From the NCBI GenBank assembly GCA_024643425.1, contig JAHEMY010000003.1, positions 1 through 64,000 of the forward strand: a stretch of DNA of 64,000 nucleotides. The letters are read 5' to 3'. Below are positions 10,260-20,258 of the stretch, in pieces. The notes below the pieces were generated by a model. That model was given only the letters and a program-made list of their open reading frames with translations, ran no database searches and was not told where the DNA came from. The stretch is from Flavobacteriaceae bacterium. Lineage in GTDB: Bacteria; Bacteroidota; Bacteroidia; Flavobacteriales; Flavobacteriaceae. The position numbers and the translations under genes were made by a program. Each line of letters opens with the position of its first letter. The first letter of the stretch is position 1.

Positions 10260-10988
10260 ATGGGACAGAAAACAAATCCAATCGGGAACCGCTTAGGTAT
10301 CATTAGAGGATGGGAATCCAACTGGTACGGTGGAAACGACTACGGCGATAAATTGGCCGAAGACGACAAGATTAGAAAATATGTTCACGCTCGTTTAAGT
10401 AAAGCTAGTGTGGCACGTGTAATTATTGAGCGTACGCTTAAACTTGTAACCGTTACTATCACTACGGCTCGTCCCGGTATCATTATCGGTAAAGGGGGTC
10501 AAGAGGTAGACAAGTTGAAAGAAGAGCTTAAGAAAATCACAGGTAAAGAAGTACAGATCAACATTCACGAGATCAAGAGACCGGAATTAGATGCATACTT
10601 AGTTGCTGCAAGTGTTGCTCGACAAATTGAGAATCGTATCTCATACCGTCGTGCAATCAAAATGGCTATTGCTGCAGCAATGCGTATGAATGCTGAAGGT
10701 ATCAAGATTCAAATCTCAGGTCGATTGAATGGTGCTGAAATGGCTCGCTCAGAAGCCTATAAAGATGGTCGTATTCCTTTATCAACCTTTAGAGCCGATA
10801 TTGATTATGCTTTGCATGAAGCTCACACTACCTATGGTAGATTGGGTATCAAAGTATGGATCATGAAAGGTGAAGTATATGGTAAAAGAGAGCTTTCTCC
10901 ATTGGTAGGCCTTGCAAAAAAGGGTGCTGCCGGAAAAGCGAGTTCTGGTCGAGGTGGTAATAACAAGTCACGTCGTAACAGAAAGTAA
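10260..10988 (+). CDS. rpsC: 30S ribosomal protein S3
   Basis: S3 (242 residues) forms the mRNA entry channel. It starts [18 protein letters not shown] and has the KH-domain motif [16 protein letters not shown] and the C-terminal [16 protein letters not shown] basic Gly/Ser/Asn tail closes the protein. Normal length and position. Confidence 0.99.
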   Translation: MGQKTNPIGNRLGIIRGWESNWYGGNDYGDKLAEDDKIRKYVHARLSKASVARVIIERTLKLVTVTITTARPGIIIGKGGQEVDKLKEELKKITGKEVQINIHEIKRPELDAYLVAASVARQIENRISYRRAIKMAIAAAMRMNAEGIKIQISGRLNGAEMARSEAYKDGRIPLSTFRADIDYALHEAHTTYGRLGIKVWIMKGEVYGKRELSPLVGLAKKGAAGKASSGRGGNNKSRRNRK

Positions 10989-11008
10989 TTTTTTAAAGAT
11001 TAAAGAAG

Positions 11009-11428
11009 ATGTTACAACCGAAAAGAACCAAATACCGTAAAACACAAAAGGGTCGTATGAAAGGGAACGCTGGAAGAGGAAACCAGTTGTCCTACGGTAC
11101 CTTTGGTATTAAATCCTTAGATCAAAATTTCTTGACAGCTCGTCAAATAGAAGCTGCGCGTATTGCTGCAACCCGTTTTATGAAAAGAGAAGGTTCTATC
11201 TGGATCATGATCTTTCCAGATAAACCAATTACGAAGAAACCTCTTGAGGTACGTATGGGTAAAGGTAAAGGTGCTGTTGAATATTGGGCTGCTGTTGTGA
11301 AACCTGGTAGAATGTTATTTGAAGTTTCCGGAGTTCCTATGGAAACGGCTAAAGAGGCTTTGCGTCTTGCCGCTCAAAAACTTCCTGTGAAGACCAAATT
11401 TATTGTATCCAGAGATTATCAAGCTTAA
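11009..11428 (+). CDS. rplP: 50S ribosomal protein L16
   Basis: L16 (139 residues), a late assembly protein at the A-site. Motifs [40 protein letters not shown] and LFEVSGVP are diagnostic. It lies between rpsC and rpmC as in the canonical S10 operon. Confidence 0.99.
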   Translation: MLQPKRTKYRKTQKGRMKGNAGRGNQLSYGTFGIKSLDQNFLTARQIEAARIAATRFMKREGSIWIMIFPDKPITKKPLEVRMGKGKGAVEYWAAVVKPGRMLFEVSGVPMETAKEALRLAAQKLPVKTKFIVSRDYQA

Positions 11429-11446
11429 TATTTTGTATTTGTCACT

Positions 11447-11638
11447 ATGAAACAATCAGAAATAAAAGAAGCATCAACAGCGGAGCTACAAGAAAAGTTA
11501 GCCGAATTGAATAAAGCTCAAACCGATCTTAAAATAGCACACGCTATATCACCGTTGGAAAATCCAATTCAGTTAAGAGGTCACAGAAGATCTATTGCCA
11601 GAATTGCGACAGAACTAACTAAAAGAGAAGTGCAATAA
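11447..11638 (+). CDS. rpmC: 50S ribosomal protein L29
   Basis: A 63-residue all-helical protein beside the tunnel exit. It shows the family pattern MKQSEIKEASTAELQEKLAEL, then ENPIQLRGHRRSIARIATEL. Short, charged and in the expected place between rplP and rpsQ. Confidence 0.97.
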   Translation: MKQSEIKEASTAELQEKLAELNKAQTDLKIAHAISPLENPIQLRGHRRSIARIATELTKREVQ

Positions 11639-11655
11639 TTGTACGAAGCTGAAAG

Positions 11656-11913
11656 ATGGAAAAAAGAAATTTAAGAAAAGAACGTATCGGGGTAGTAACC
11701 AGTAGCAAAATGGAAAAATCCATTGTTGTGAGCGAGGTGAAGAAAGTAAAACACCCGATGTACGGAAAATTCGTGTCCAAGACTAAGAAATATGTCGCGC
11801 ACGATGAAAAGAACGACTGCAACGAAGGGGATACCGTTAGGATCATGGAAACAAGACCTATGAGTAAAACTAAATGTTGGAGATTAGTAGAAATCATTGA
11901 AAGAGCTAAGTAA
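11656..11913 (+). CDS. rpsQ: 30S ribosomal protein S17
   Basis: S17 (85 residues), an OB-fold primary 16S rRNA binder. Recognised from [37 protein letters not shown] and [21 protein letters not shown]. The rplN start follows after 2 nt. Confidence 0.99.
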   Translation: MEKRNLRKERIGVVTSSKMEKSIVVSEVKKVKHPMYGKFVSKTKKYVAHDEKNDCNEGDTVRIMETRPMSKTKCWRLVEIIERAK

Positions 11914-11915
11914 TC

Positions 11916-12284
11916 ATGATACAACAAGAATCAAGACTTAAAGTAGCAGACAACACAGGAGCAAAGGAAGTACTTTGTATCCGAGTGTTGGGAGGAACCA
12001 AAAGAAGATATGCTTCTATTGGTGACAAAATTGTGGTTACCGTGAAAGAAGCAACTCCAAATGGTGCTGTAAAGAAAGGAAGTGTTTCTACCGCAGTAGT
12101 AGTGCGTACCGTAAAAGAAGTAAGACGACCTGATGGTTCTTACATCCGTTTCGACGATAATGCTTGTGTACTTTTAAATGCACAAGGAGAAATGAGAGGA
12201 ACACGCGTATTCGGACCTGTGGCGAGAGAACTTCGCGATAAGCAATTTATGAAGATTGTATCATTGGCACCTGAAGTGCTTTAA
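11916..12284 (+). CDS. rplN: 50S ribosomal protein L14
   Basis: L14 (122 residues), at the subunit interface. [38 protein letters not shown] and [13 protein letters not shown] make the call certain. First gene of the spc block, continuous with the S10 block. Confidence 0.99.
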   Translation: MIQQESRLKVADNTGAKEVLCIRVLGGTKRRYASIGDKIVVTVKEATPNGAVKKGSVSTAVVVRTVKEVRRPDGSYIRFDDNACVLLNAQGEMRGTRVFGPVARELRDKQFMKIVSLAPEVL

Positions 12285-12296
12285 TACGAAAACCAG

Positions 12297-12611
12297 ATGG
12301 AAAAGCTTAGAATAAAATCAGGAGATACCGTATTAGTTATTGCGGGTGATCACAAAGGATCTGAAGGAAAAGTATTGCGTGTATTGCGTGATAAAAACAA
12401 AGCAATTGTTGAAGGAGTAAACCTTGTAAAGAAACATGAGAAGCCAACTGCGGCAAATCCTCAAGGTGGAATCAAGGAAAAAGAAGCTCCCATTCATATT
12501 TCAAATCTTTCATTGAAAGATCCTAAGTCGGGTGAAGCAACTCGTGTAGGTGTTCGAATGGAAGGAGATAAGAAAGTACGATTTGCTAAAAAATCAAATC
12601 AAGTATTATAG
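12297..12611 (+). CDS. rplX: 50S ribosomal protein L24
   Basis: L24 (104 residues), an assembly initiator with a KOW motif: [20 protein letters not shown]. Then [20 protein letters not shown] and the [10 protein letters not shown] segment. Two nt precede rplE. Confidence 0.98.
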   Translation: MEKLRIKSGDTVLVIAGDHKGSEGKVLRVLRDKNKAIVEGVNLVKKHEKPTAANPQGGIKEKEAPIHISNLSLKDPKSGEATRVGVRMEGDKKVRFAKKSNQVL

Positions 12612-12613
12612 TT

Positions 12614-13165
12614 ATGGGATATACACCAAGACTTAAGGAAGAATATAAGAGCCGTGTTGTAAACGCTCTTACAGACGAGTTTGGCTACAAAAATGTAATG
12701 CAAGTTCCAAAACTTGAGAAAATTGTTGTTTCTCGAGGAGTAGGGAGTGCAGTAGCCGATAAGAAATTGATCGAGTATTCTGTAGATGAATTAACAAAGA
12801 TCACTGGACAAAAAGCAGTTCAGACCATTTCCAAAAAAGACGTTGCTACGTTTAAGCTTCGTAAAGGAATGCCCATTGGTGCTAAAGTGACCCTTCGAGG
12901 AGAAAGAATGTATGAATTCTTAGATCGATTGATTACTTCAGCGTTGCCACGTGTGCGTGACTTCAACGGAATTAAAGCTACTGGTTTTGACGGAAGAGGA
13001 AATTATTCTTTGGGAATCACAGAACAAATCATTTTCCCTGAAATCGATATCGATAAAGTGAAAAAGATCGAAGGAATGAATGTTACGTTCATTACTTCTG
13101 CTGATACCGATCAAGAAGCTAAAGCATTATTAACCCAATTGGGATTACCTTTTAAAAAGAAATAA
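12614..13165 (+). CDS. rplE: 50S ribosomal protein L5
   Basis: L5 (183 residues) binds 5S rRNA and contacts P-site tRNA. Seen are [20 protein letters not shown], the [20 protein letters not shown] core and [20 protein letters not shown]. The rpsN start follows after 1 nt. Confidence 0.99.
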   Translation: MGYTPRLKEEYKSRVVNALTDEFGYKNVMQVPKLEKIVVSRGVGSAVADKKLIEYSVDELTKITGQKAVQTISKKDVATFKLRKGMPIGAKVTLRGERMYEFLDRLITSALPRVRDFNGIKATGFDGRGNYSLGITEQIIFPEIDIDKVKKIEGMNVTFITSADTDQEAKALLTQLGLPFKKK

Positions 13166-13166
13166 G

Positions 13167-13436
13167 ATGGCAAAAGAATCAATGAAAGCCCGCGAGGTAA
13201 AGAGAGCCAAAACGGTAGCCAAATATGCAGCAAAGAGAAAAGCTTTGAAAGAAGCCGGAGACTACGAAGCATTGCAAAAACTACCAAAAAACGCTTCTCC
13301 AATCCGTATGCACAATCGATGCAAATTAACGGGTAGACCTAAAGGGTATATGAGAACTTTTGGACTTTCACGTGTAATGTTCCGTGAAATGGCTAATCAA
13401 GGGTTAATTCCCGGAGTTAGAAAAGCTAGCTGGTAA
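13167..13436 (+). CDS. rpsN: 30S ribosomal protein S14, zinc-free long form
   Basis: S14 (89 residues) with [20 protein letters not shown] and the C-terminal [18 protein letters not shown]. It lacks the two CxxC zinc ligands of the short 61-residue form. Only one Cys is present (in [12 protein letters not shown]), so this is the C-minus form that needs no zinc. Confidence 0.98.
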   Translation: MAKESMKAREVKRAKTVAKYAAKRKALKEAGDYEALQKLPKNASPIRMHNRCKLTGRPKGYMRTFGLSRVMFREMANQGLIPGVRKASW

Positions 13437-13497
13437 TAAATTTTAACTGAGTGAAGGTTTCAGATTGCTGGAAAACCACATTCGCAAATTCAAATAA
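13437..13497 (+). promoter_or_regulatory. 61-nt gap before rpsH with a weak hairpin
   Basis: GGTTT (13456-13460) can pair with AAACC (13473-13477) around a 12-nt loop. Operon gaps here are otherwise mostly under 25 nt, so an S8- or other r-protein-binding site is conceivable. The stem is short and the evidence weak. Confidence 0.2.
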
Positions 13498-13899
13498 ATG
13501 AATACAGATCCAATCGCAGATTTTCTAACACGAGTTAGAAACGCAGTGAACGCAGGCCACCGAGTAGTCGAAGTGCCGGCTTCAAACATCAAAAAGGAAA
13601 TCACTAAAATTCTTTTTGATCAAGGGTATATTTTAAGTTATAAGTTCGAAGAAGGAACCAATCCTCAAGGAACTATTAAAATAGCTTTGAAATACGACCG
13701 AATTACCAAAGAACCGGTAATGAAAAATATCAAAAGAATAAGTAAACCTGGTTTACGTAAGTATGCCGGATCTACCGAAATGCCTCGTGTATTGAATGGA
13801 TTGGGAATTGCTATCGTGTCTACTTCTGCGGGAGTAATGACAGGAAAACAAGCAAAAGCCCAAAATGTAGGTGGTGAGGTATTGTGTTACGTTTACTAA
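13498..13899 (+). CDS. rpsH: 30S ribosomal protein S8
   Basis: S8 (133 residues), a primary 16S rRNA binder and, in E. coli, the spc-operon repressor. [21 protein letters not shown] and the C-terminal [20 protein letters not shown] are diagnostic. It begins after the 61-nt gap. Confidence 0.99.
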   Translation: MNTDPIADFLTRVRNAVNAGHRVVEVPASNIKKEITKILFDQGYILSYKFEEGTNPQGTIKIALKYDRITKEPVMKNIKRISKPGLRKYAGSTEMPRVLNGLGIAIVSTSAGVMTGKQAKAQNVGGEVLCYVY

Positions 13900-13916
13900 T
13901 AAAATAAGACGAAGAA

Positions 13917-14459
13917 ATGTCAAGAATAGGTAATAACCCAGTAGCAATTCCAGACGGTGTCACTGTAGAAGTGAAGGATAACACCATCACCGTAAAAGGG
14001 AAATTAGGCGAGTTAACCCAAGAATTTGATGCGGTTAGCGTAAAAGTAGAAGAAGGAAACGTTTATGTTGAACGTCCTTCAGATGCAAAAGATCACAGAG
14101 CAAAACACGGATTGTACCGCTCTCTAGTAAACAACATGATTAAAGGTGTATCTATTGGATGGACCAAACAGTTGGAACTAGTTGGAGTTGGATATCGTGC
14201 GAGCAACCAAGGTCAGAAATTAGATTTGGCCATTGGTTTTTCACATAATATCGTTTTGGACGTGGCTCCAGAAGTAAAAGTGGAAACTGTAACCGAAAAA
14301 GGTAAGAATCCTATTGTTAAACTCACTTCTTATGACAAACAATTGGTTGGTCAGGTAGCAGCGAAAATTCGCGGTTTCCGTAAGCCAGAGCCTTACAAAG
14401 GAAAAGGTATCAAGTTTGTTGGAGAAATAATTAGAAGAAAAGCAGGTAAATCTGCATAA
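13917..14459 (+). CDS. rplF: 50S ribosomal protein L6
   Basis: L6 (180 residues) near the sarcin-ricin loop. It has the MSRIGNNPVAIPDGVTVEVK start, the duplicated fold and the late signature FRKPEPYKGKGIKFVGEIIR. Canonical order rpsH-rplF-rplR. Confidence 0.99.
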   Translation: MSRIGNNPVAIPDGVTVEVKDNTITVKGKLGELTQEFDAVSVKVEEGNVYVERPSDAKDHRAKHGLYRSLVNNMIKGVSIGWTKQLELVGVGYRASNQGQKLDLAIGFSHNIVLDVAPEVKVETVTEKGKNPIVKLTSYDKQLVGQVAAKIRGFRKPEPYKGKGIKFVGEIIRRKAGKSA

Positions 14460-14470
14460 GACTGTAAGTT

Positions 14471-14827
14471 ATGGCATTATCTAAATACGAAAGAAGAGAA
14501 CGCATACGCCTTCGAATCAGAAAAACAATTTCTGGAGATGAACAACGACCTCGTTTGGCTGTTTTCAGAAGCAATAAAGAAATTTATGCGCAACTTATTG
14601 ACGATGAAAGCGGAAAGACAATTACTGCTGCATCCTCAAGAGATAAAGATATCGACACTGCAAAAGTAAACAAGAGCGATGCTGCCAAATTGGTAGGGAA
14701 AGCAATTGCTGAAAAAGCAGTTAAGGCCGGTGTAGCATCGGTAACGTTCGATAGAGGTGGTTATTTATATCACGGAAGAGTTAAATCATTGGCAGAAGGA
14801 GCTCGTGAGGGCGGTCTAAAATTCTAA
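14471..14827 (+). CDS. rplR: 50S ribosomal protein L18
   Basis: L18 (118 residues) delivers 5S rRNA. Motifs: basic N-terminus [38 protein letters not shown] and [20 protein letters not shown]. Four nt before rpsE. Confidence 0.99.
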   Translation: MALSKYERRERIRLRIRKTISGDEQRPRLAVFRSNKEIYAQLIDDESGKTITAASSRDKDIDTAKVNKSDAAKLVGKAIAEKAVKAGVASVTFDRGGYLYHGRVKSLAEGAREGGLKF

Positions 14828-14831
14828 TAAT

Positions 14832-15356
14832 ATGTATCAAGATTATAAAAACGTAGAACTAGTAAAGCCCGGAGGTCTAGAATTAAAAGATCGTTTGGTA
14901 GGTGTACAACGTGTAACCAAAGTAACCAAAGGAGGTAGAGCATTCGGATTTTCTGCTATCGTGGTTGTAGGTGACGAAAATGGTGTAGTAGGACACGGTT
15001 TAGGGAAATCTAAAGACGTAGCCAGTGCTATCGCTAAAGCCATCGAAGACGCGAAGAAAAATTTAGTACGTATTCCGTTGAATAAAGTAACCCTTCCACA
15101 TGAGCAAAAAGGAAAATACGGAGGAGCGCGAGTAACTTTATTACCAGCTGCACCCGGTACAGGGGTAATTGCAGGGGGTGCTGTTCGTGCCGTATTGGAA
15201 GCAGTAGGTATTCACGATGTATTATCTAAATCTCAGGGATCTTCAAACCCACACAACGTGGTAAAAGCTACCTTCGATGCACTTTTACAATTACGTAGTG
15301 CAGCTACCGTAGCGAAACAAAGAGGAATCTCTTTAGAGAAATTATATAAAGGATAA
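14832..15356 (+). CDS. rpsE: 30S ribosomal protein S5
   Basis: S5 (174 residues) at the mRNA entry site. Conserved [40 protein letters not shown], and [20 protein letters not shown] with [15 protein letters not shown]. Normal length. Confidence 0.99.
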   Translation: MYQDYKNVELVKPGGLELKDRLVGVQRVTKVTKGGRAFGFSAIVVVGDENGVVGHGLGKSKDVASAIAKAIEDAKKNLVRIPLNKVTLPHEQKGKYGGARVTLLPAAPGTGVIAGGAVRAVLEAVGIHDVLSKSQGSSNPHNVVKATFDALLQLRSAATVAKQRGISLEKLYKG

Positions 15357-15369
15357 AAGACAAGAAACT

Positions 15370-15549
15370 ATGGCAAAGATAATTGTAACAAAGGTTCGTA
15401 GCGACATCAACCGTCCGGAAACCCAGAAAAGAACCCTTAAGTCTTTAGGATTGAATAAATTAAATCAATCTGTAGAGCATGAGGATACGCCAACAATTCT
15501 TGGTATGATAAAAAAAGTTAATCACCTAGTTTCAGTTGAAACTAAATAA
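15370..15549 (+). CDS. rpmD: 50S ribosomal protein L30
   Basis: A 59-residue frame reading MAKIIVTKVRSDINRP..., with TLKSLGLNKLNQSVEHEDTP and a MIKKVNHLVSVE ending. This is the typical bacterial L30 length and pattern. It sits between rpsE and rplO, 13 nt after the former. Confidence 0.97.
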   Translation: MAKIIVTKVRSDINRPETQKRTLKSLGLNKLNQSVEHEDTPTILGMIKKVNHLVSVETK

Positions 15550-15560
15550 GATATACGGAA

Positions 15561-16013
15561 ATGGATTTAAGTAATTTAAAACCAGCTGAAGGTTCAGTTA
15601 AGAAAGAAGGCAAACGCGTTGGTCGTGGGCAAGGTTCCGGAAAAGGAGGAACTGCAACTCGTGGTCATAAAGGAGCAAAGTCTCGTTCAGGTTATTCTAA
15701 GAAATTAGGATTTGAAGGAGGTCAGATGCCTTTACAACGTCGTGTTCCTAAATTTGGATTTACCAATGTGAACCGCAAAGAATACCAAGGGGTAAACTTA
15801 GATACCCTACAAGAATTGGTAGACGCTAAGAAAATCAAAGATACAGTAGATTTTGACACGCTTGTTAGCTTGAGATTGGCAGGGAAGAATGAAATGGTGA
15901 AGATTCTAGGAAGAGGCGAATTAAAAGCTAAGTTAACCGTATCTGCTCACAAGTTTACTGCTTCTGCTAAAGCTGCTATCGAAGCTGCAGGTGGAGAAGT
16001 TGTAACGCTGTAA
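15561..16013 (+). CDS. rplO: 50S ribosomal protein L15
   Basis: L15 (150 residues) with the glycine-rich N-terminal extension RVGRGQGSGKGGTATRGHKG and the FEGGQMPLQRRVPKFGF signature. It ends 12 nt before secY, as in the classical spc operon. Confidence 0.99.
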   Translation: MDLSNLKPAEGSVKKEGKRVGRGQGSGKGGTATRGHKGAKSRSGYSKKLGFEGGQMPLQRRVPKFGFTNVNRKEYQGVNLDTLQELVDAKKIKDTVDFDTLVSLRLAGKNEMVKILGRGELKAKLTVSAHKFTASAKAAIEAAGGEVVTL

Positions 16014-16025
16014 TTATTTGATGGC

Positions 16026-17369
16026 ATGAAATTTATAGAGACTTTAAAAAATATTTATAAAATAGAAGAGCTGCGTAATCGTATTATACTTACGCTTGGA
16101 CTCCTATTGGTTTATCGCTTTGGTGCTCAGGTAGTATTACCGGGTATCGATGCAGCGATGCTAAGTGAGTTTGCAGGTAAGTTCAACGATGGTGGAATCG
16201 GAGGATTACTTAATGCTTTTACAGGGGGTGCTTTTGCAAATGCCTCTGTTTTTGCTTTGGGAATCATGCCTTACATTTCTGCTTCGATCGTAGTGCAGTT
16301 AATGCAAATTGCCATTCCATACCTTCAGAAATTACAGAAAGAAGGAGAAAGCGGACGTAAAAAAATCAATCAGATTACACGATGGTTAACCATCGGTATA
16401 TGTTTGGTTCAAGCACCTAGTTATTTGGCAGGTCTTCCTGCGCTAGGAGTTCCAGCGGAAGCTTTTGTTCTTGGACAATCTGCATTGTTCTATGTTTCTT
16501 CTATCGTGATCCTAGTAACAGGGTGTATTTTCGCCATGTGGTTGGGAGAGAAAATTACCGATAAAGGTATTGGAAACGGTATTTCAATCTTAATTATGGT
16601 TGGGATTATCGCTCGATTACCACAGACCTTTGCTCAAGAATTCGCTTCACGAGTACTAGAGTCAAATGGTGGTTTGATCATGATTTTGATCGAATTGGTC
16701 ATCTGGTTTGTGATCATTCTATTATCAATCATGTTGGTAATGGCAGTTCGTAAAATTCCTGTTCAATATGCTCGAAGAACTGCAAGTGGTGGGTATGAGA
16801 AGAATATTTTTGGTGCAAGACAATTCATTCCTTTAAAGCTTAATGCTTCTGGAGTAATGCCTATTATCTTTGCGCAAGCAATTATGTTCGTTCCTTCTGC
16901 AGTAGCAAGTCTTTCTGAAAGTAACTGGGCACAAACTATTCAAGCGAACTTCAGTGATATCTTTGGATTTTGGTACAATTTGGTGTTTGCCATCTTGATC
17001 ATCATCTTTACGTATTTCTATACGGCGATCACGGTTCCAACGAATAAAATGGCCGACGACCTTAAACGTAGCGGTGGATTTATCCCTGGGATAAAACCTG
17101 GAACTGATACGGCAGAATACTTAGACAAAATCATGTCTCAAATAACCTTCCCTGGATCTATATTCTTGGCGTTGATTGCTATCTTCCCTGCATTTGTAGT
17201 GAAGCTCATAGGAATCCAGCAAGGTTGGGCATTATTTTACGGTGGTACTTCCTTACTTATTATGGTGGGAGTTGCGATCGATACCATGCAGCAAGTGAAT
17301 TCATATTTGTTGAATCGTCATTATGATGGTTTGATGAAGAGTGGAAAAAATAGAAAAGCAGTAGCATAA
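16026..17369 (+). CDS. secY: Protein translocase channel subunit SecY
   Basis: A 447-residue inner-membrane protein with ten predicted helices. It forms the SecYEG channel that exports unfolded proteins. Motifs: [19 protein letters not shown] near helix 2, [20 protein letters not shown], and the cytosolic loop [14 protein letters not shown]-like sequence [17 protein letters not shown]. The start [20 protein letters not shown] matches the family. It is embedded in the ribosomal operon, so export capacity is set together with ribosome synthesis. Confidence 0.98.
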   Translation: MKFIETLKNIYKIEELRNRIILTLGLLLVYRFGAQVVLPGIDAAMLSEFAGKFNDGGIGGLLNAFTGGAFANASVFALGIMPYISASIVVQLMQIAIPYLQKLQKEGESGRKKINQITRWLTIGICLVQAPSYLAGLPALGVPAEAFVLGQSALFYVSSIVILVTGCIFAMWLGEKITDKGIGNGISILIMVGIIARLPQTFAQEFASRVLESNGGLIMILIELVIWFVIILLSIMLVMAVRKIPVQYARRTASGGYEKNIFGARQFIPLKLNASGVMPIIFAQAIMFVPSAVASLSESNWAQTIQANFSDIFGFWYNLVFAILIIIFTYFYTAITVPTNKMADDLKRSGGFIPGIKPGTDTAEYLDKIMSQITFPGSIFLALIAIFPAFVVKLIGIQQGWALFYGGTSLLIMVGVAIDTMQQVNSYLLNRHYDGLMKSGKNRKAVA

Positions 17370-17370
17370 T

Positions 17371-17586
17371 ATGGCAAAACAAGCGGCAATAGAACAAGAC
17401 GGAACCATTGTAGAAGCATTATCGAATGCAATGTTTCGAGTAGAATTGGAAAATGGTCATATTGTAACAGCACATATATCCGGAAAAATGCGCATGCACT
17501 ATATTAAATTATTACCCGGAGACAAAGTAAAATTAGAAATGAGCCCATACGATTTAACAAAGGCTCGAATAACTTATAGATACTAA
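17371..17586 (+). CDS. infA: Translation initiation factor IF-1
   Basis: A 71-residue OB-fold factor that occupies the A-site during initiation. [38 protein letters not shown] and the end [10 protein letters not shown] are diagnostic. It starts 1 nt after the secY stop. Confidence 0.99.
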   Translation: MAKQAAIEQDGTIVEALSNAMFRVELENGHIVTAHISGKMRMHYIKLLPGDKVKLEMSPYDLTKARITYRY

Positions 17587-17591
17587 GAGAG

Positions 17592-17708
17592 ATGAAAGTA
17601 AGAGCATCCGTTAAAAAAAGAAGCGCCGACTGCAAGATAGTTCGCAGAAAAGGACGTTTGTATGTTATTAATAAAAAGAACCCAAGGTTCAAACAAAGAC
17701 AAGGATAA
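17592..17708 (+). CDS. rpmJ: 50S ribosomal protein L36, zinc-free form
   Basis: A 38-residue frame, [20 protein letters not shown] then [18 protein letters not shown]. The family normally binds zinc through three Cys and one His. Here only Cys14 remains; the first and third Cys and the His (Phe here) are replaced. It is therefore a C-minus L36. Three nt before rpsM. Confidence 0.97.
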   Translation: MKVRASVKKRSADCKIVRRKGRLYVINKKNPRFKQRQG

Positions 17709-17711
17709 ATT

Positions 17712-18086
17712 ATGGCAAGAATCGCAGGTGTAGATATCCCTAAGAATAAAAGGGGTGTAATCGCGTTAACGTATATCTTTGGAATCGGTAATAGCCGTGC
17801 CAAGGATATCCTAGAAAAAGCCGGAGTTAACGAAGACAAAAAAGTAAACGACTGGTCTGATGATGAAATCGGAGCAATTCGTGAAGCTGTATCGTTCTTC
17901 AAGATCGAAGGTGAATTACGTAGTGAAATTTCCTTAAGCATTAAACGCTTAATGGATATTGGTTGTTACAGAGGTATTCGTCACAGAGCGGGACTTCCTT
18001 TAAGAGGTCAACGCACTAAGAATAACTCCAGAACAAGAAAAGGAAAACGTAAAACAGTTGCTAACAAGAAAAAAGCAACTAAATAA
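17712..18086 (+). CDS. rpsM: 30S ribosomal protein S13
   Basis: S13 (124 residues) bridges to the 50S subunit. [20 protein letters not shown], then [20 protein letters not shown] and a basic tail. First gene of the alpha-operon block. Confidence 0.99.
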   Translation: MARIAGVDIPKNKRGVIALTYIFGIGNSRAKDILEKAGVNEDKKVNDWSDDEIGAIREAVSFFKIEGELRSEISLSIKRLMDIGCYRGIRHRAGLPLRGQRTKNNSRTRKGKRKTVANKKKATK

Positions 18087-18097
18087 AACCTAGAGAT

Positions 18098-18490
18098 ATG
18101 GCAAAGTCTAGTACAAAAAGTACCAAAAAACGTAAAGTTAATGTTGAAGCAACCGGTGAGGCTCATATTACAGCTTCATTCAACAACATTATCATTTCGT
18201 TGACCAACAAGAACGGGGATGTAATCTCTTGGTCTTCAGCCGGAAAAATGGGCTTTAGAGGATCTAAGAAAAACACTCCTTATGCAGCTCAGTTGGCATC
18301 TGAAGATTGTGCAAAAGTAGCTCACGAAGCTGGTTTGCGTAAAGTAAAAGTATACGTTAAAGGACCGGGTAATGGTAGAGAATCTGCTATCCGTACCATC
18401 CACAATGCAGGAATTGAAGTAACCGAAATTATCGATGTTACACCAATGCCGCACAATGGATGTCGTCCTCCGAAACGAAGAAGAGTATAA
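18098..18490 (+). CDS. rpsK: 30S ribosomal protein S11
   Basis: S11 (130 residues) on the platform near the E-site. [40 protein letters not shown] and the invariant end [13 protein letters not shown] are seen. Confidence 0.99.
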   Translation: MAKSSTKSTKKRKVNVEATGEAHITASFNNIIISLTNKNGDVISWSSAGKMGFRGSKKNTPYAAQLASEDCAKVAHEAGLRKVKVYVKGPGNGRESAIRTIHNAGIEVTEIIDVTPMPHNGCRPPKRRRV

Positions 18491-18575
18491 TTAATTATTT
18501 AGTATAAACCGGAAGGAAAACGAAAGCTAAAGGATGACCTTAATTTAGTTTTCCCTTCTATAATCACAATTTAAA
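18491..18575 (+). promoter_or_regulatory. Structured 85-nt gap before rpsD, candidate S4 leader RNA
   Basis: An outer stem pairs GGAAGGAAAAC (18511-18521) with GTTTTCCCTTCT (18548-18559), with a one-base bulge. Inside it CTAAAGG (18527-18533) can pair with CCTT/TTTAG (18538-18548) in an alternative or stacked hairpin. A conserved-looking two-stem RNA directly before the S4 gene fits S4 autoregulation, which is established in E. coli and Bacillus with unrelated leaders. The role here is inference. Confidence 0.5.
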
Positions 18576-19181
18576 ATGGCAAGATATACTGGTCCAAAAA
18601 CTAAAATAGCCCGTAAATTCGGTGAAGCTATTTTCGGAGAAGATAAATCTTTTGAAAAAAGAAATTATCCTCCGGGACAACACGGGCAAAACCGTAGAAG
18701 AGGTAAAAAATCTGAGTACGCAATCCAATTGGCTGAAAAGCAAAAGGCAAAATATACCTATGGTATCTTAGAGCGTCAATTCCGTAATATGTTTAAAAGA
18801 GCAACTGCTGCACAAGGTATTACCGGTGAAGTATTGCTTCAACTATGTGAGTCTCGTTTAGACAACGTAGTATACCGTATGGGAATTGCGCCAAGCCGAA
18901 GCGCTGCAAGACAATTAGTTTCTCACCGTCACATCACTGTAAATGGTGAAAAAGTAAACATTCCATCGTACCAGCTAAAGGCCGGTGACGTGGTAGCTGT
19001 TAGAGAGAAGTCAAAATCTCTTGAAGCAGTTCAAAATTCCTTGGCTAACGCTAGTCAAGTATACGAATGGATTACCTGGAATTCTGAAAAGAAAGAAGGT
19101 ACGTTTGTTTCAGTTCCACAGCGACTTCAAATTCCTGAGAACATCAACGAACAATTCATCGTCGAATTATATTCAAAATAA
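18576..19181 (+). CDS. rpsD: 30S ribosomal protein S4
   Basis: S4 (201 residues), a primary assembly protein and often an autorepressor. [39 protein letters not shown], and the S4 RNA-binding domain [20 protein letters not shown] with [17 protein letters not shown]. Preceded by the structured gap described separately. Confidence 0.99.
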   Translation: MARYTGPKTKIARKFGEAIFGEDKSFEKRNYPPGQHGQNRRRGKKSEYAIQLAEKQKAKYTYGILERQFRNMFKRATAAQGITGEVLLQLCESRLDNVVYRMGIAPSRSAARQLVSHRHITVNGEKVNIPSYQLKAGDVVAVREKSKSLEAVQNSLANASQVYEWITWNSEKKEGTFVSVPQRLQIPENINEQFIVELYSK

Positions 19182-19205
19182 TCTAAAACACACACGATTC
19201 ACATT

Positions 19206-20198
19206 ATGGCAGTATTTAGTTTTCAAAAGCCTGATAAAGTTATCATGATCAATTCAACCGATTTTGAAGGGAAATTCGAATTTCGCCCTTTAGAACCAGG
19301 ATATGGATTGACCGTTGGTAACGCCCTAAGACGTGTATTACTTTCCTCATTGGAAGGTTTTGCAATTACTTCTGTTCGTATTGAAGGAGTTGATCACGAA
19401 TTCTCAACAATTGCTGGAGTAGTAGAGGATGTTACAGAAATCGTGCTAAACCTTAAGCAGGTTCGTCTAAAAAGACAAATTGATGAAATCGATAACGAAA
19501 CTGTTACTATTTCAGTTTCCGGAGCAGAACAATTAACTGCTGGAGATTTTCAAAAATTCATTTCTGGTTTTCAAGTATTGAACCCGGACTTGGTAATTTG
19601 TAACATGGATCCTAAAGTGAACCTTAACTTTGAGATTACGATCGAAAAAGGTAGAGGATACGTTCCGGCTGAAGAGAACAAAAAAGCCAATGCGCCTTTA
19701 GGTACTATTTTTACCGATTCAATTTATACTCCCATTAAAAATGTGAAGTATAGCATTGAAAACTTTCGTGTAGAGCAAAAAACAGATTACGAAAAGTTGG
19801 TTTTTGAAATCATGACCGACGGTTCGATTCATCCAAAAGATGCTTTAACTGAAGCGGCAAAAACGTTGATTCATCACTTTATGTTGTTCAGCGATGAGCG
19901 CATTACCCTTGAAGCTGATGAAATTGCACAAACAGAGACTTATGATGAAGAATCGCTTCACATGCGTCAGTTATTGAAAACCAAATTAATCGATTTGGAT
20001 CTTTCAGTACGTGCATTAAACTGTTTAAAAGCGGCTGAAGTAGATACCTTAGGAGACTTGGTTTCTTACAACAAAAACGATTTAATGAAATTCAGAAATT
20101 TTGGTAAAAAATCATTAACCGAGCTTGAAGAGTTGGTAAATGTAAAAGGCCTTAATTTCGGAATGGACCTTTCAAAATACAAACTAGATAAAGACTAA
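19206..20198 (+). CDS. rpoA: RNA polymerase alpha subunit
   Basis: A 330-residue protein that scaffolds RNA polymerase. The N-terminal dimerisation domain carries [20 protein letters not shown]. The C-terminal domain (from about residue 250) carries [20 protein letters not shown] and [12 protein letters not shown], the DNA/activator-binding helices. Start [17 protein letters not shown] agrees with the family. Normal position between rpsD and rplQ. Confidence 0.99.
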   Translation: MAVFSFQKPDKVIMINSTDFEGKFEFRPLEPGYGLTVGNALRRVLLSSLEGFAITSVRIEGVDHEFSTIAGVVEDVTEIVLNLKQVRLKRQIDEIDNETVTISVSGAEQLTAGDFQKFISGFQVLNPDLVICNMDPKVNLNFEITIEKGRGYVPAEENKKANAPLGTIFTDSIYTPIKNVKYSIENFRVEQKTDYEKLVFEIMTDGSIHPKDALTEAAKTLIHHFMLFSDERITLEADEIAQTETYDEESLHMRQLLKTKLIDLDLSVRALNCLKAAEVDTLGDLVSYNKNDLMKFRNFGKKSLTELEELVNVKGLNFGMDLSKYKLDKD

Positions 20199-20258
20199 TC
20201 CATCATATTTTGCTCCTCAAAAAGGGTTGTAGCAAGATGATGATTCAAACAAAACGTC
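20199..20258 (+). promoter_or_regulatory. Structured 60-nt gap before rplQ
   Basis: CATCAT (20201-20206) pairs with ATGATG (20237-20242), and inside this TTGCT (20210-20214) pairs with AGCAA (20231-20235). The result is an interrupted stem just upstream of rplQ. A regulatory leader for L17 is possible but unproven. Confidence 0.35.
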
